A stretch of 11,597 nucleotides of DNA from JBCBZH01 sp039815415 (GTDB lineage Bacteria; Bacteroidota; Rhodothermia; Rhodothermales; Rubricoccaceae). Both the position numbers and the translations under genes were made by a program. The stretch covers positions 1 to 11,597 of the forward strand of contig JBCBZH010000125.1 of NCBI GenBank assembly GCA_039815415.1. The letters are read 5' to 3'. Shown here piece after piece: positions 1-5,776 of the stretch. The notes under the pieces are model-generated. The model was not told the origin of the DNA, did no database searches, and saw only the letters and a program-made list of their open reading frames with translations. Positions within the stretch are counted from its first letter, which is position 1. Each line of letters starts with the position of its first letter.

Positions 1-1
1 A

Positions 2-601
2 TCCAGAACTTACACATTCGGGACCTGGTGTACTCTCTATGGCCAATGCCGGACCAGGGTCAGCGACCACACAGCCGCCTACCACAACGGCGATGGCCTC
101 AACGTGGCCGAGTTGGCGTCCTACCTCACGCGTGAGGGGGGCGACCGGACCCTCGCGGGCTACCCCGGTGCAGCGGAGCCCGTCCCCGCCGAAGACTTTA
201 TGGGCATCGACTGTGACGTGCTCATCCCAGCCGCCATTGAGTCGGTCATCCACGAGGGCAATGCGCACACGGTCCAGGCGAAGCTGGTGGTGGAGGCGGC
301 CAACCTGCCGGTGACGCCCAAGGGAGACCAGATCCTCGCTGAGAAGGGCGTCGTGGTCGTGCCGGACATTCTCGCCAACGCGGGTGGTGTGATCGTGAGC
401 TACTTCGAGTGGAGCCAGAACTTCCAGCAGTACCGGTGGAGCGAGAATGAGGTGGACGACCGCCTCAATCGCATCATTCTCAAGGCCTACCGCGATGTAG
501 TCGCCAAGCAGAAGGAGCTGGAGTGCCCCATGCGGGAGGCGGCCTTTGCGCTAGCGATTGGCCGGGTGGTGGAGGCCGAGAAGTTGCGCGGGACGCTCTA
601 A
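2..601 (+). CDS. Glu/Leu/Phe/Val dehydrogenase, C-terminal part (probable glutamate dehydrogenase)
   Basis: This is the NAD(P)-binding C-terminal half of an amino-acid dehydrogenase that interconverts glutamate (or a branched-chain/aromatic amino acid) with its 2-oxoacid and ammonia in the cytoplasm. From about base 59 the frame reads VSDHTAAYHNGDGLN, then DCDVLIPAA, EAANLPVTP, VVVPDILANAGGV and SYFEWSQN, all hallmarks of the GDH C-terminal domain. It ends with the usual helix region (AFALAIGRVVEAEKLRG) and a TAA stop. The N-terminal substrate domain lies outside the window. Odd: the first ~57 bases, which should encode the Rossmann GxGNVG strand, give no GDH-like sequence in any frame, so the window edge may carry sequence errors or a junction. 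NPVTP-type sequences do not safely separate glutamate from leucine dehydrogenases, so no symbol is assigned. Confidence 0.9.
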   Translation, partial: SRTYTFGTWCTLYGQCRTRVSDHTAAYHNGDGLNVAELASYLTREGGDRTLAGYPGAAEPVPAEDFMGIDCDVLIPAAIESVIHEGNAHTVQAKLVVEAANLPVTPKGDQILAEKGVVVVPDILANAGGVIVSYFEWSQNFQQYRWSENEVDDRLNRIILKAYRDVVAKQKELECPMREAAFALAIGRVVEAEKLRGTL

Positions 602-608
602 GGGCGTG

Positions 609-638
609 GGAGAGTCGTCGCCAGCTCGACGGCTCTCC
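609..638 (+). terminator. Strong hairpin just after the dehydrogenase gene (terminator-like, no T-tract)
   Basis: Arms 609-620 and 627-638 pair over 12 bp (one G-T wobble) around the 6-nt loop CCAGCT, starting 8 bases after the stop codon. The position suggests transcription termination or mRNA 3'-end protection. No run of T follows, only GCTCCTTA, so it is not a classical intrinsic terminator. The loop and upper stem contain one copy of the dispersed 11-mer (CGCCAGCTCGA, 619-629). Confidence 0.6.
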
Positions 639-797
639 GCTCCTTAGGCTGTTCGGGTGATTCTGGGGGGTGCCTGTGCACCTCAGAAGGCCCGGTTGTG
701 GTACTCTGGCGGATCCTGGGCCTGATGCTGCGGGATCCAACGCGGCGTGCCCAGATGCGCATGTCGATTTCGATGGCTCCAGTCGTAACCGTGCGCA

Positions 798-808
798 TCG
801 AGCTGGCG
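798..808 (+). repeat. Dispersed 11-mer TCGAGCTGGCG, intergenic copy
   Basis: Exact copy of the window-wide motif, about 40 bases upstream of the nfeD-like gene. No strong inverted partner is close by, so it is a single site rather than a hairpin. Confidence 0.7.
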
Positions 809-836
809 TATCCGATCTAGCCCGGATTCTTCCGGT

Positions 837-1433
837 ATGCCCCCACCTCCCATGATGACGATCTATTGGTTTTGCCTCGGTGGCGGGTTTGCGCTCACTC
901 TGCTGATGCTGGTGGTGGGCGAGGCCCTCGAAGCTGCCCTGGACGCTCTCGACTCCCTCGACTTCGGTGATGCCTTCGATCCGCTGTCTGGGATTGCTGG
1001 CGTGACCGTATTTGGTGCAGCAGGGATCGCCTTGGATTCCTACGCAGGCCTCGAAACCACGCCGGAAGTTGCGATTTCAATTCTCATCGGGCTGGTGGCC
1101 GCAGTAGTGCTGCACTTTGTCTACGTCAAGCCGATGAAGAAGAGCGAGAACTCGACGGGCTTCTCGGTTCGCGAGTATGTGGGCAAGACCGGCGAGCTGA
1201 CGACAGGTATCCCCGAAGGTGGCTTTGGTGAGGTGACTGTCCAGATGGGCGCGTCAACTACGTTTCAGACCGCCAGTTCGTTCGATGGGTCTCCGATCCC
1301 GAATGGGACCGCCGTCGTGGTGGTCGAAGTCGACGCTGAGGGCACTCTTCGTGTAGCTCCGCTCGGCGCCTCGGATACAGAAGTGTCCTCCGAGCAACAA
1401 GTGATTCAGCCTCGTTTGCAGATCAAAGCCTAG
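837..1433 (+). CDS. NfeD/YuaF-like membrane protein, flotillin partner
   Basis: An integral membrane protein with hydrophobic segments at about residues 8-28, 51-67 and 77-97. A charged linker (KPMKKSE) follows, then a soluble C-terminal domain (about 110-198) that starts VREYVGKTGE, has G/P-rich turns and ends in a run of beta strands (GTAVVVVEVDAEGTLRVAPL). This is the OB-fold layout of NfeD proteins such as Bacillus YuaF. In that family the short form sits beside flotillin and is thought to act with it in membrane microdomains. Here flotillin follows after 26 bases, consistent with one transcript. Alternative starts are the ATG codons at 852 and 855, which would remove the odd MPPPP leader; none has a clear ribosome binding site. 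The serine-protease domain of long NfeD proteins is absent. The family call rests on topology and context more than on sequence identity. Confidence 0.75.
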   Translation: MPPPPMMTIYWFCLGGGFALTLLMLVVGEALEAALDALDSLDFGDAFDPLSGIAGVTVFGAAGIALDSYAGLETTPEVAISILIGLVAAVVLHFVYVKPMKKSENSTGFSVREYVGKTGELTTGIPEGGFGEVTVQMGASTTFQTASSFDGSPIPNGTAVVVVEVDAEGTLRVAPLGASDTEVSSEQQVIQPRLQIKA

Positions 1434-1459
1434 TTTTTCTCCACTAGCCCCACAGACTC

Positions 1460-3013
1460 ATGGATCCAGGTCTTATTGCCATCGCGATTGCCATAGGTGC
1501 GATCGTCATGCTCATCATGCTTGTCGCCAGCCGGTACAAGACTGTCTCGCCCGACGAGGCGATGATTATTACGGGCGCTGCACTCGGGGGGAAGAACGTC
1601 CTTACCGACGAGAGTGCCCGGAAAGTCAAAATCGTCCGGGGTGGTGGCGCGTTCATCGTGCCCATCGTGCAGCAGCGCGAGTTGCTGTCGCTGCTCTCCC
1701 ACAAGCTTGACGTCTCGACGCCGGAGGTCTACACCGCCCAGGGCGTCCCTGTGATGACCGACGGCGTGGCCGTCATCAAGGTTGGCTCGTCTGTTGAAGA
1801 CGTCGCCACGGCAGCAGAGCAGTTCCTCGGCAAGCCCGACGAGGCGCTTCGCGCTGAGGCCCGTGAGGTCCTCGAAGGTCACCTCCGTGCCATCCTCGGA
1901 CAGCTCACCGTGGAAGAGGTCTACCGCAACCGAGACAAGTTTGCCCAGGAAGTGCAGTCCGTCGCCGCACGTGACCTGAAGAAGATGGGACTCCAGATTG
2001 TGAGCTTCACCATCAAGGACGTGCGCGACAAGAACGGGTACCTCGAGGCGCGCGGCCGCCCGCGTATAGCGGCCGACAAGCGCGACGCGGACATCGCCGA
2101 GGCCGAAGCCATCCGGGATTCCCGCGTCAAAAAGGCCAATGCCGATGAGGAGGGCCAGAAGGCCGAGCTGGTGCGCGACACCAACGTGGCTGAGGCGACG
2201 AAGGAGAAGGAGCTGAAAGTGGCTGCGTTCAAGCAGGAGCAGGACACGGCCAAGGCCGCTGCCGACCTCGCGTACGCTGTCCAGGAGGCATCCTCTCAGA
2301 AGGCCGTCGTGGAGGAGCAGATGCAGGTCGAGCTGGTGCGCAAGCAGCGCGAGGTGGACCTTGAGAAGCTCGAGATCGACCGCCGTGAGAAGCAGTACGA
2401 CTCGGAGGTCAAGAAGAAGGCCGACGCCGACCGATACGCTGTAGAGCAGTCGGCAGAGGCCGAGAAGCTCCGCCAGATGCGCCGCGCTGAGGCTCGCCAG
2501 TTCGAGATCGAGGCTGAGGCCAAGGCCAAGGCCGAAGCCAAGCGCCTCGACGGTGAGGCTGCCGGTGACGCCACGCGCGCTCAGGGCCTCGCAGAAGCCG
2601 ATGTCATTCGCCAGCGCGGTCTCGCCGAGGCCGAGGCCAAGGAGAAGCTCGCCGAGGCCTTCGAGAAGTTCGGCGAGGCCGCCGTGCTCGACCTGCTCGC
2701 CAAGATGATGCCCGAGCTGGCGAAGGAGGTGGCCGCGCCGCTGTCCTCCATCGACAAGCTCACCGTGGTGGACACGGGCTCTGGCCAGGGCGCCGGGCGC
2801 GTGACCAACACCGTCGCGGGTCTCATGGCGACCGTCCCCGAGCTGGCGAAGTCCATCGCGGGCGTGGACCTCACGGAGGTGGCGAAGCGCCTCACTGCTG
2901 CTCCCGCCAGCCCGACGCCTGCTCTCTCCGCCAGTTCGTCGCCGCGTCCGGCTGGCGACGGCGCCCCGGTGGAGGTGATCCCGTCGGTGGACGCTGAGAG
3001 CGAGGAAGGCTAA
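1460..3013 (+). CDS. floT: Flotillin (SPFH-domain membrane scaffold)
   Basis: Flotillin, a membrane-attached oligomeric scaffold that organises lipid/protein microdomains. An N-terminal hydrophobic anchor (about 3-23, IAIAIAIGAIVMLIMLV) is followed by the SPFH/band-7 domain (about 26-200: RYKTVSPDEAMIITG, GGAFIVPIVQQ, then the conserved IVSFTIKDVRDKNGYLEARG). Next is a long Ala/Glu/Lys-rich coiled coil (about 205-405, many repeats of the EAEAKAKAEAKR type). A flotillin C-terminal segment (EKFGEAAVLDLLAKMMPELAKEVAAPL) is followed by VDTGSGQG and a low-complexity tail. Its 517 residues fit bacterial flotillins of about 500. ATG follows the nfeD-like stop by 26 bases with no clear Shine-Dalgarno sequence. 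The nfeD-flotillin pairing matches yuaF-floT of Bacillus. A strong intrinsic terminator closes the unit. Confidence 0.95.
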   Translation: MDPGLIAIAIAIGAIVMLIMLVASRYKTVSPDEAMIITGAALGGKNVLTDESARKVKIVRGGGAFIVPIVQQRELLSLLSHKLDVSTPEVYTAQGVPVMTDGVAVIKVGSSVEDVATAAEQFLGKPDEALRAEAREVLEGHLRAILGQLTVEEVYRNRDKFAQEVQSVAARDLKKMGLQIVSFTIKDVRDKNGYLEARGRPRIAADKRDADIAEAEAIRDSRVKKANADEEGQKAELVRDTNVAEATKEKELKVAAFKQEQDTAKAAADLAYAVQEASSQKAVVEEQMQVELVRKQREVDLEKLEIDRREKQYDSEVKKKADADRYAVEQSAEAEKLRQMRRAEARQFEIEAEAKAKAEAKRLDGEAAGDATRAQGLAEADVIRQRGLAEAEAKEKLAEAFEKFGEAAVLDLLAKMMPELAKEVAAPLSSIDKLTVVDTGSGQGAGRVTNTVAGLMATVPELAKSIAGVDLTEVAKRLTAAPASPTPALSASSSPRPAGDGAPVEVIPSVDAESEEG

Positions 3014-3035
3014 CGCCTCTCGTCGCCGAACCTGG

Positions 3036-3072
3036 ACCGGCTGGTGCTCACTGGGAGCGCCAGCCGGTTTTT
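3036..3072 (+). terminator. Rho-independent terminator of the nfeD-flotillin unit
   Basis: A 14-bp stem (3036-3049 with 3055-3068, one T-G wobble) carries a 5-nt loop and is followed by TTTTT at 3068-3072. It starts 22 bases after the flotillin stop codon. It is the clearest intrinsic terminator in the window. Confidence 0.92.
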
Positions 3073-3083
3073 CGTGGGGTTGA

Positions 3084-3136
3084 CGTAACGACGGCTCGCC
3101 TACTCCGTATTGGCGAGGGCACAATCCCAAGGTCTC
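3084..3136 (+). promoter_or_regulatory. Upstream region shared with the third membrane-protein gene (copy 1)
   Basis: CGTAACGACGG at 3084-3094 lies 53 bases before the ATG at 3137 and recurs 55 bases before the ATG at 4214. Further matches (CTC, CGTAT, and GGTCTCATGTTCGG against GGTTCTCATGTTCGG) are spread between box and start. It could be a promoter/5' leader copied along with the gene. A TTGACG at 3080-3085 touches the box but has no well-placed -10 partner. Part of this stretch could instead be coding, if the TTG at 3110 is the start. Confidence 0.4.
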
Positions 3137-3427
3137 ATGTTCGGAGCGATGTCAAAGCCTTTGATGACTCCGGAGCGCCGTCATCGAGACCGTCGAGCTG
3201 GTGTTGCCAGTGAGGCATGGCGCCGGGGGTTGTCCAGCCCCTCCAAAGGGACAAAGCCCTTTAGGAGTAGTTCTCGGCCTCGAGCTGATGGGCCTTACTC
3301 GTTCCAGGCTCGGCGGGATCAGCGTAGCCGAGGCCGCTTCGTGCGGGAAGCGGTGCTGGTTGTCGCGCTGGTGTGGCTGATCGCGGGTGTTCTCATCTCT
3401 ACGGCCTTGAAGCTGGGGTGGATCTAG
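3137..3427 (+). CDS. Small single-pass membrane protein, tandem family member 1 (lacks ectodomain)
   Basis: Not a family I recognise. The 96 residues comprise an Arg-rich cytoplasmic N-terminus (MFGAMSKPLMTPERRHRDRR), a Ser/Arg/Pro linker and one membrane helix at about 70-90 (REAVLVVALVWLIAGVLIS). It stops six residues after the helix. The N-terminus closely matches the gene at 4214 (MFGGFSKPLMSPEPRRRDRR), including the Met-Phe-Gly start. That match is why I chose the ATG at 3137 over an in-frame TTG at 3110; AAGG lies a few bases upstream. Unlike the other two tandem genes it has no extracytoplasmic domain, so it is a shortened paralogue or a naturally minimal form. The next gene starts 10 bases after its stop, suggesting cotranscription. 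Confidence 0.65.
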   Translation: MFGAMSKPLMTPERRHRDRRAGVASEAWRRGLSSPSKGTKPFRSSSRPRADGPYSFQARRDQRSRGRFVREAVLVVALVWLIAGVLISTALKLGWI

Positions 3428-3437
3428 AGGGACGATC

Positions 3438-4061
3438 ATGCCGGTTACTGCTCCCAGTGTTCCTACCATCCCGCCTCCTGCACCGAGGCGACATGACCGT
3501 CCGGCTGGACGGCGGACAGCACGGCTACACGAGGTGTTGCGGCGTTCGAGTCGGCCTGGGTACTGGGTGCGTACAGGTGCGCCTAGCGCCAGCGAAGACC
3601 TCCAGGGACGGAAGCAGACTGGCGTTCGCGTGTTGGTGGCTTGCCTGATCCTCTGCTGCGTTGTGGCTCTCGTGATCGCCAATCAGCCTAAGCCTGAATT
3701 GGTTGCCTTTGACGAACATCGCGCGGACTACGACGAGCTGGTGCGACGTTTGGACAATGTCAGGATTACGGCTATTCGCCCTGTCTGGCGACTGCCAATC
3801 CAGACTGCGAGCGCGGAAACTGCCGCCGCCTTTCAGTCTCTCGGTGTCCGAGTTGTGGATGGAGACCAAAGACTTGATGCTTACTTGTTCCGACCGGGTG
3901 GCCGCGGCGAAGAGCGTGCCCTTGCGCATCTCGGTGGACGAGGAGGGCGAATCGGAACCGATGAGCAAACTCTCCAACGGACGGCCTTCTCTCGCTCAGC
4001 GACATCGTGGGAGCCGCTAGGCGATGGCTGGTACCGGGTTACCGGACGGTGGAGCCGCTGA
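3438..4061 (+). CDS. Single-pass membrane protein of unknown function, tandem family member 2
   Basis: Not recognised. The 207 residues begin with a Pro/Arg-rich cytoplasmic part (about 1-60, with PAPRRHDRPAGRRTARLHEVL, a loose echo of the N-terminal motif of the gene at 4214). One membrane helix follows at about 63-82 (VRVLVACLILCCVVALVIA), then a 125-residue probably extracytoplasmic domain. Just after the helix, LVAFDEHRADYDELVRRL aligns with LVGFEANRASYVRLAALM of the third gene. Near the C-terminus, PLGDGWYRV aligns with SLGEGWEEV. The shared layout supports an ancient tandem duplication. It lies 10 bases after gene 1, with a weak purine-rich GAGGGAC before the ATG. Frame choice is supported by the paralogue matches and the lack of stops; competing frames have no such support. 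Confidence 0.6.
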   Translation: MPVTAPSVPTIPPPAPRRHDRPAGRRTARLHEVLRRSSRPGYWVRTGAPSASEDLQGRKQTGVRVLVACLILCCVVALVIANQPKPELVAFDEHRADYDELVRRLDNVRITAIRPVWRLPIQTASAETAAAFQSLGVRVVDGDQRLDAYLFRPGGRGEERALAHLGGRGGRIGTDEQTLQRTAFSRSATSWEPLGDGWYRVTGRWSR

Positions 4062-4130
4062 ACGTTCCTCGGTGAGTACCACGATGCTTTGTCGTCACGC
4101 TCTCAAATCACCACCGAGAGAAAGGAAGAC

Positions 4131-4163
4131 ATGCGCCAGCCGCTCTCTGTGGATTGGGCGTAA
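4131..4163 (+). CDS. Possible 10-residue leader peptide with strong ribosome binding site
   Basis: ATG at 4131 follows AAAGGAAG (4121-4128), the best Shine-Dalgarno sequence in the window, and encodes MRQPLSVDWA then TAA. The stop codon falls inside the conserved CGTAACGACGG box upstream of the gene at 4214. It could be a translated leader or regulatory ORF, the remnant of a longer gene, or chance. The first copy of the box (3084) has no matching ORF in front. Confidence 0.3.
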   Translation: MRQPLSVDWA

Positions 4164-4213
4164 CGACGGGGCAGCAACTCGCGTATGGAAGCAGTGCACC
4201 TGCTTCGGTTCTC
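4159..4213 (+). promoter_or_regulatory. Upstream region shared with the first membrane-protein gene (copy 2)
   Basis: CGTAACGACGG at 4159-4169 opens a 55-base stretch ending GGTTCTC directly before ATG at 4214. It matches the 53 bases before the ATG at 3137 at its two ends and in patches between. The middle gene (3438) has no such box, fitting its likely cotranscription with gene 1. Function (promoter, leader or coding) is not decided by the sequence. Confidence 0.4.
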
Positions 4214-4858
4214 ATGTTCGGTGGCTTCTCTAAACCGCTGATGTCGCCCGAGCCGCGCCGTCGAGACCGGCGGGGTGGAGTGCGATCGGAGCGCCTCCAA
4301 GAGGTCTTGTTCAGGCCGGACCGGTCTTCTAGTTCGACACGCGATCTGACAGCGAAGCGAGTAGCCCATGCACGGTTGCAAGCGCGCTATAAAGTGGCAG
4401 ATCGACCTGTCGTAGTGGTTGTGGTCTTAGTTGCGCTGGCGGTCGTTGTCTTAGGGCTTGCAGGGTATGAGTTTGTCCAGTCCCGTCACCTGGTCGGCTT
4501 TGAGGCAAACCGAGCATCATACGTGCGGCTGGCGGCTCTCATGGAGTCGAGTTGTCGTGCTGGTGTGTGCGAAGTTGGCTGGTATAGCACGTCAAGACCA
4601 TCAGGTGAGATGGCAGGCCTGATGTCTGAGGTGAGAGCGCGCCGTCTATGGCACGACACGCTCACGGCAGTCACTTGGGTTCGTGCAGGCTACAAGACGG
4701 AAGCAGCCTTGAAATACACTTCGCCGAGGCCAACGGCTACTCAGGTTCAGGCGCGTTTGCTTCTCTCGGAAAGAGACCACCTCGAACAAAATCGCTGGGT
4801 ACGTCCACCTGTCCATACCTCCTTGGGTGAGGGGTGGGAGGAGGTTCGTTGGCCGTAG
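4214..4858 (+). CDS. Single-pass membrane protein of unknown function, tandem family member 3
   Basis: Not recognised. The 214 residues start with the family motif MFGGFSKPLMSPEPRRRDRR (1-20), then a basic Ser/Arg linker (21-64). A very hydrophobic Val-rich membrane helix spans about 65-85, and a 125-residue probably extracytoplasmic domain follows. That domain opens LVGFEANRASYVRLAALM, has two close cysteines (114 and 119) that could form a disulfide, and ends SLGEGWEEVRWP. I chose the ATG at 4214 because the first tandem gene starts with the same MFG..SKPLM; an in-frame TTG at 4154 would add 20 residues. Positive charges before the helix predict N-inside, C-outside topology. The gene converges on the minus-strand gene at 4862 with only three bases between the stops. 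Confidence 0.65.
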   Translation: MFGGFSKPLMSPEPRRRDRRGGVRSERLQEVLFRPDRSSSSTRDLTAKRVAHARLQARYKVADRPVVVVVVLVALAVVVLGLAGYEFVQSRHLVGFEANRASYVRLAALMESSCRAGVCEVGWYSTSRPSGEMAGLMSEVRARRLWHDTLTAVTWVRAGYKTEAALKYTSPRPTATQVQARLLLSERDHLEQNRWVRPPVHTSLGEGWEEVRWP

Positions 4859-4861
4859 TCC

Positions 4862-5128
4862 CTATTCGCTCAGCGGTACGAACCGTCCATCCGAGTCCAC
4901 CGTCATGCCCTCGGGCGGGGGTGTCGTGGGGAAGCTCGACAGGTTCGACCCGTCCCAGTCATTCGGCACGTAGTGGACGTGTCCGCCGTGCGGAATCTCG
5001 ACGTACCCCGCCTCCCCTCGCACGCCCCGGTCCGATGCCCACCAGCCTAGAGCATCGCCAAGGGGAAAGAGAAGAAACAGGCCGAGAACGAGAAACAGGC
5101 CGAGACGAACTTTCTGGCGGGTGGTCAT
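4862..5128 (-). CDS. Small signal-peptide or membrane-anchored protein, unknown function
   Basis: The 88 residues begin with a basic N-terminus (MTTRQKVR), then a Leu/Phe-rich hydrophobic stretch at about 9-28, which is either a signal peptide or a membrane anchor. No lipobox cysteine is present. The remaining 60 residues are polar and rich in Gly, Pro, His and Asp (for example EIPHGGHVHYVPNDWDG). Not recognised. The HGGHVHY segment could bind metal, but that is only a guess. The hydrophobic core is encoded by an 18-bp direct repeat (5074-5087 and 5092-5105 share 14 exact bases), giving LGLFLV and LGLFLL. The AP2-like gene lies 105 bases upstream on the same strand, separated from it by a 24-nt perfect palindrome, so the two are probably separate transcripts. 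Confidence 0.6.
   Translation of the reverse strand: MTTRQKVRLGLFLVLGLFLLFPLGDALGWWASDRGVRGEAGYVEIPHGGHVHYVPNDWDGSNLSSFPTTPPPEGMTVDSDGRFVPLSE
5074..5105. repeat. 18-bp tandem duplication within the signal-peptide region
   Basis: GAAACAGGCCGAGA occurs at 5074-5087 and again at 5092-5105, a period of 18 bases, so the frame is kept. On the minus strand it encodes two LGLFL units of the hydrophobic core of the small protein. Confidence 0.7.
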
Positions 5129-5192
5129 GGCAGTCCGGGCAGGTCGGGAAGACTACCGCCGGAATCCACGCCTCACCGCGAAGCCTCTGTGA

Positions 5193-5216
5193 CCCCGCCA
5201 GCTCGAGCTGGCGGGG
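5193..5216. repeat. Perfect 24-nt palindrome, inverted pair of the dispersed 11-mer
   Basis: The core GCCAGCTCGAGCTGGC (5197-5212) is flanked by CCCC and GGGG, giving a fully self-complementary 24-mer. It contains two overlapping inverted copies of the 11-mer (5196-5206 and 5203-5213) meeting at TCGA. It lies 17 bases past the 3' end of the minus-strand AP2-like gene, where an RNA hairpin could act as terminator or 3' stabiliser. There is no T-run on either strand. As DNA it could also be a protein-binding site. Confidence 0.75.
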
Positions 5217-5233
5217 GGCACTGGCGGTGCAGG

Positions 5234-5776
5234 TCAGGACTTCTTCGCCGCCTTGCGCTTCTTCTTCTCGCGCGCCTCGGCTCGTTCGTCTACCAGCGCT
5301 TTCTTGCGGTAGAGGTCCATATACGAGGGCACATCGTAGCGCTCGCCGTAGATCTCCTTCATCTTCTCCCAGCGGAGCTTGCACGCCATGCGGAAAGCGG
5401 TGTCCTCGCCATAGCGTTTGATGGAGAAGGAGGTGCCGCGTGCCACGCCCGGCTCGGGATTCCAGCTGACCGCGTACACCTCGTGCCGAATCCCTCGGCG
5501 GTCTTGCTTGTAGGTACGGGAGATGCCGACCACACCGCTGGTGTTGTTGCGGTTGCGGCGGATCAGGCGGCGGCGTGGGGGCTGGTCGGGCAGTTGTGCG
5601 ACTTCTTCCTCCAGCTCGCTCCGATACGCGAAAGCGGCTTGAAAGGCCTCTTCCCGGCCACCGTGTTTTCGGTCGGAGAAGAGACGAGAGTATGTTTTTC
5701 CGTGTCGGTAGACACGGACTTGCCATCCGTGGGTCGATTCAGAGTCGATGCGGATGACACCTTTTGCGCGGGGCAT
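5234..5776 (-). CDS. Stand-alone protein with two AP2-like DNA-binding domains
   Basis: The 180 residues contain two copies of a three-strand-plus-helix module of the AP2/ERF type. The first is at about 5-55 (GVIRIDSESTHGWQVRVYRHGKTYSRLFSD, then helix EEAFQAAFAYRSEL). The second is at about 79-135 (TSGVVGISR, YAVSWNPEPG, FSIKRYGEDTAFRMACKLR). An Arg-rich linker (PPRRRLIRRNRNN) joins them, and the Lys/Arg-rich tail (EKKKRKAAKKS) fits DNA binding. In bacteria and phages AP2 domains are usually attached to HNH homing endonucleases or integrases. Here no nuclease or recombinase domain is present, so a DNA-binding or regulatory role is the simplest inference. ATG at 5776 has no close Shine-Dalgarno sequence; AGGAG lies ~45 bases upstream. 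The preceding AT-rich gap probably holds its promoter. Domain assignment is from pattern, not a profile search. Confidence 0.7.
   Translation of the reverse strand: MPRAKGVIRIDSESTHGWQVRVYRHGKTYSRLFSDRKHGGREEAFQAAFAYRSELEEEVAQLPDQPPRRRLIRRNRNNTSGVVGISRTYKQDRRGIRHEVYAVSWNPEPGVARGTSFSIKRYGEDTAFRMACKLRWEKMKEIYGERYDVPSYMDLYRKKALVDERAEAREKKKRKAAKKS

Larger units (their letters stand above)
602..836. other. 235-bp intergenic gap between dehydrogenase and nfeD-like gene
   Basis: The gap holds the 609-638 hairpin, a small stem GGTGC/GCACC at 669-682, and a second copy of the dispersed 11-mer at 798-808. A possible 40-codon reading frame (GTG at 698 to TAG at 820) lies here but has no ribosome binding site and no recognisable product. 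I see no convincing promoter boxes, although the promoter of the nfeD-flotillin unit should be in this stretch. Confidence 0.5.

Noticed and set aside
3080..3113. TTGACG ... TATTGG as a promoter for the tandem membrane-protein genes
   Set aside because: The spacing (22 bases) fits neither the sigma-70 nor the Bacteroidota -33/-7 pattern, and the TTGACG is not preserved at the second copy (TTGGGC).
1430..3130. 566-codon open frame on the minus strand opposite flotillin
   Set aside because: It is a shadow produced by the Ala/Glu/Lys-rich codons of the flotillin coiled coil; the product is Leu/His/Arg-rich with no domain, and flotillin is unmistakable.
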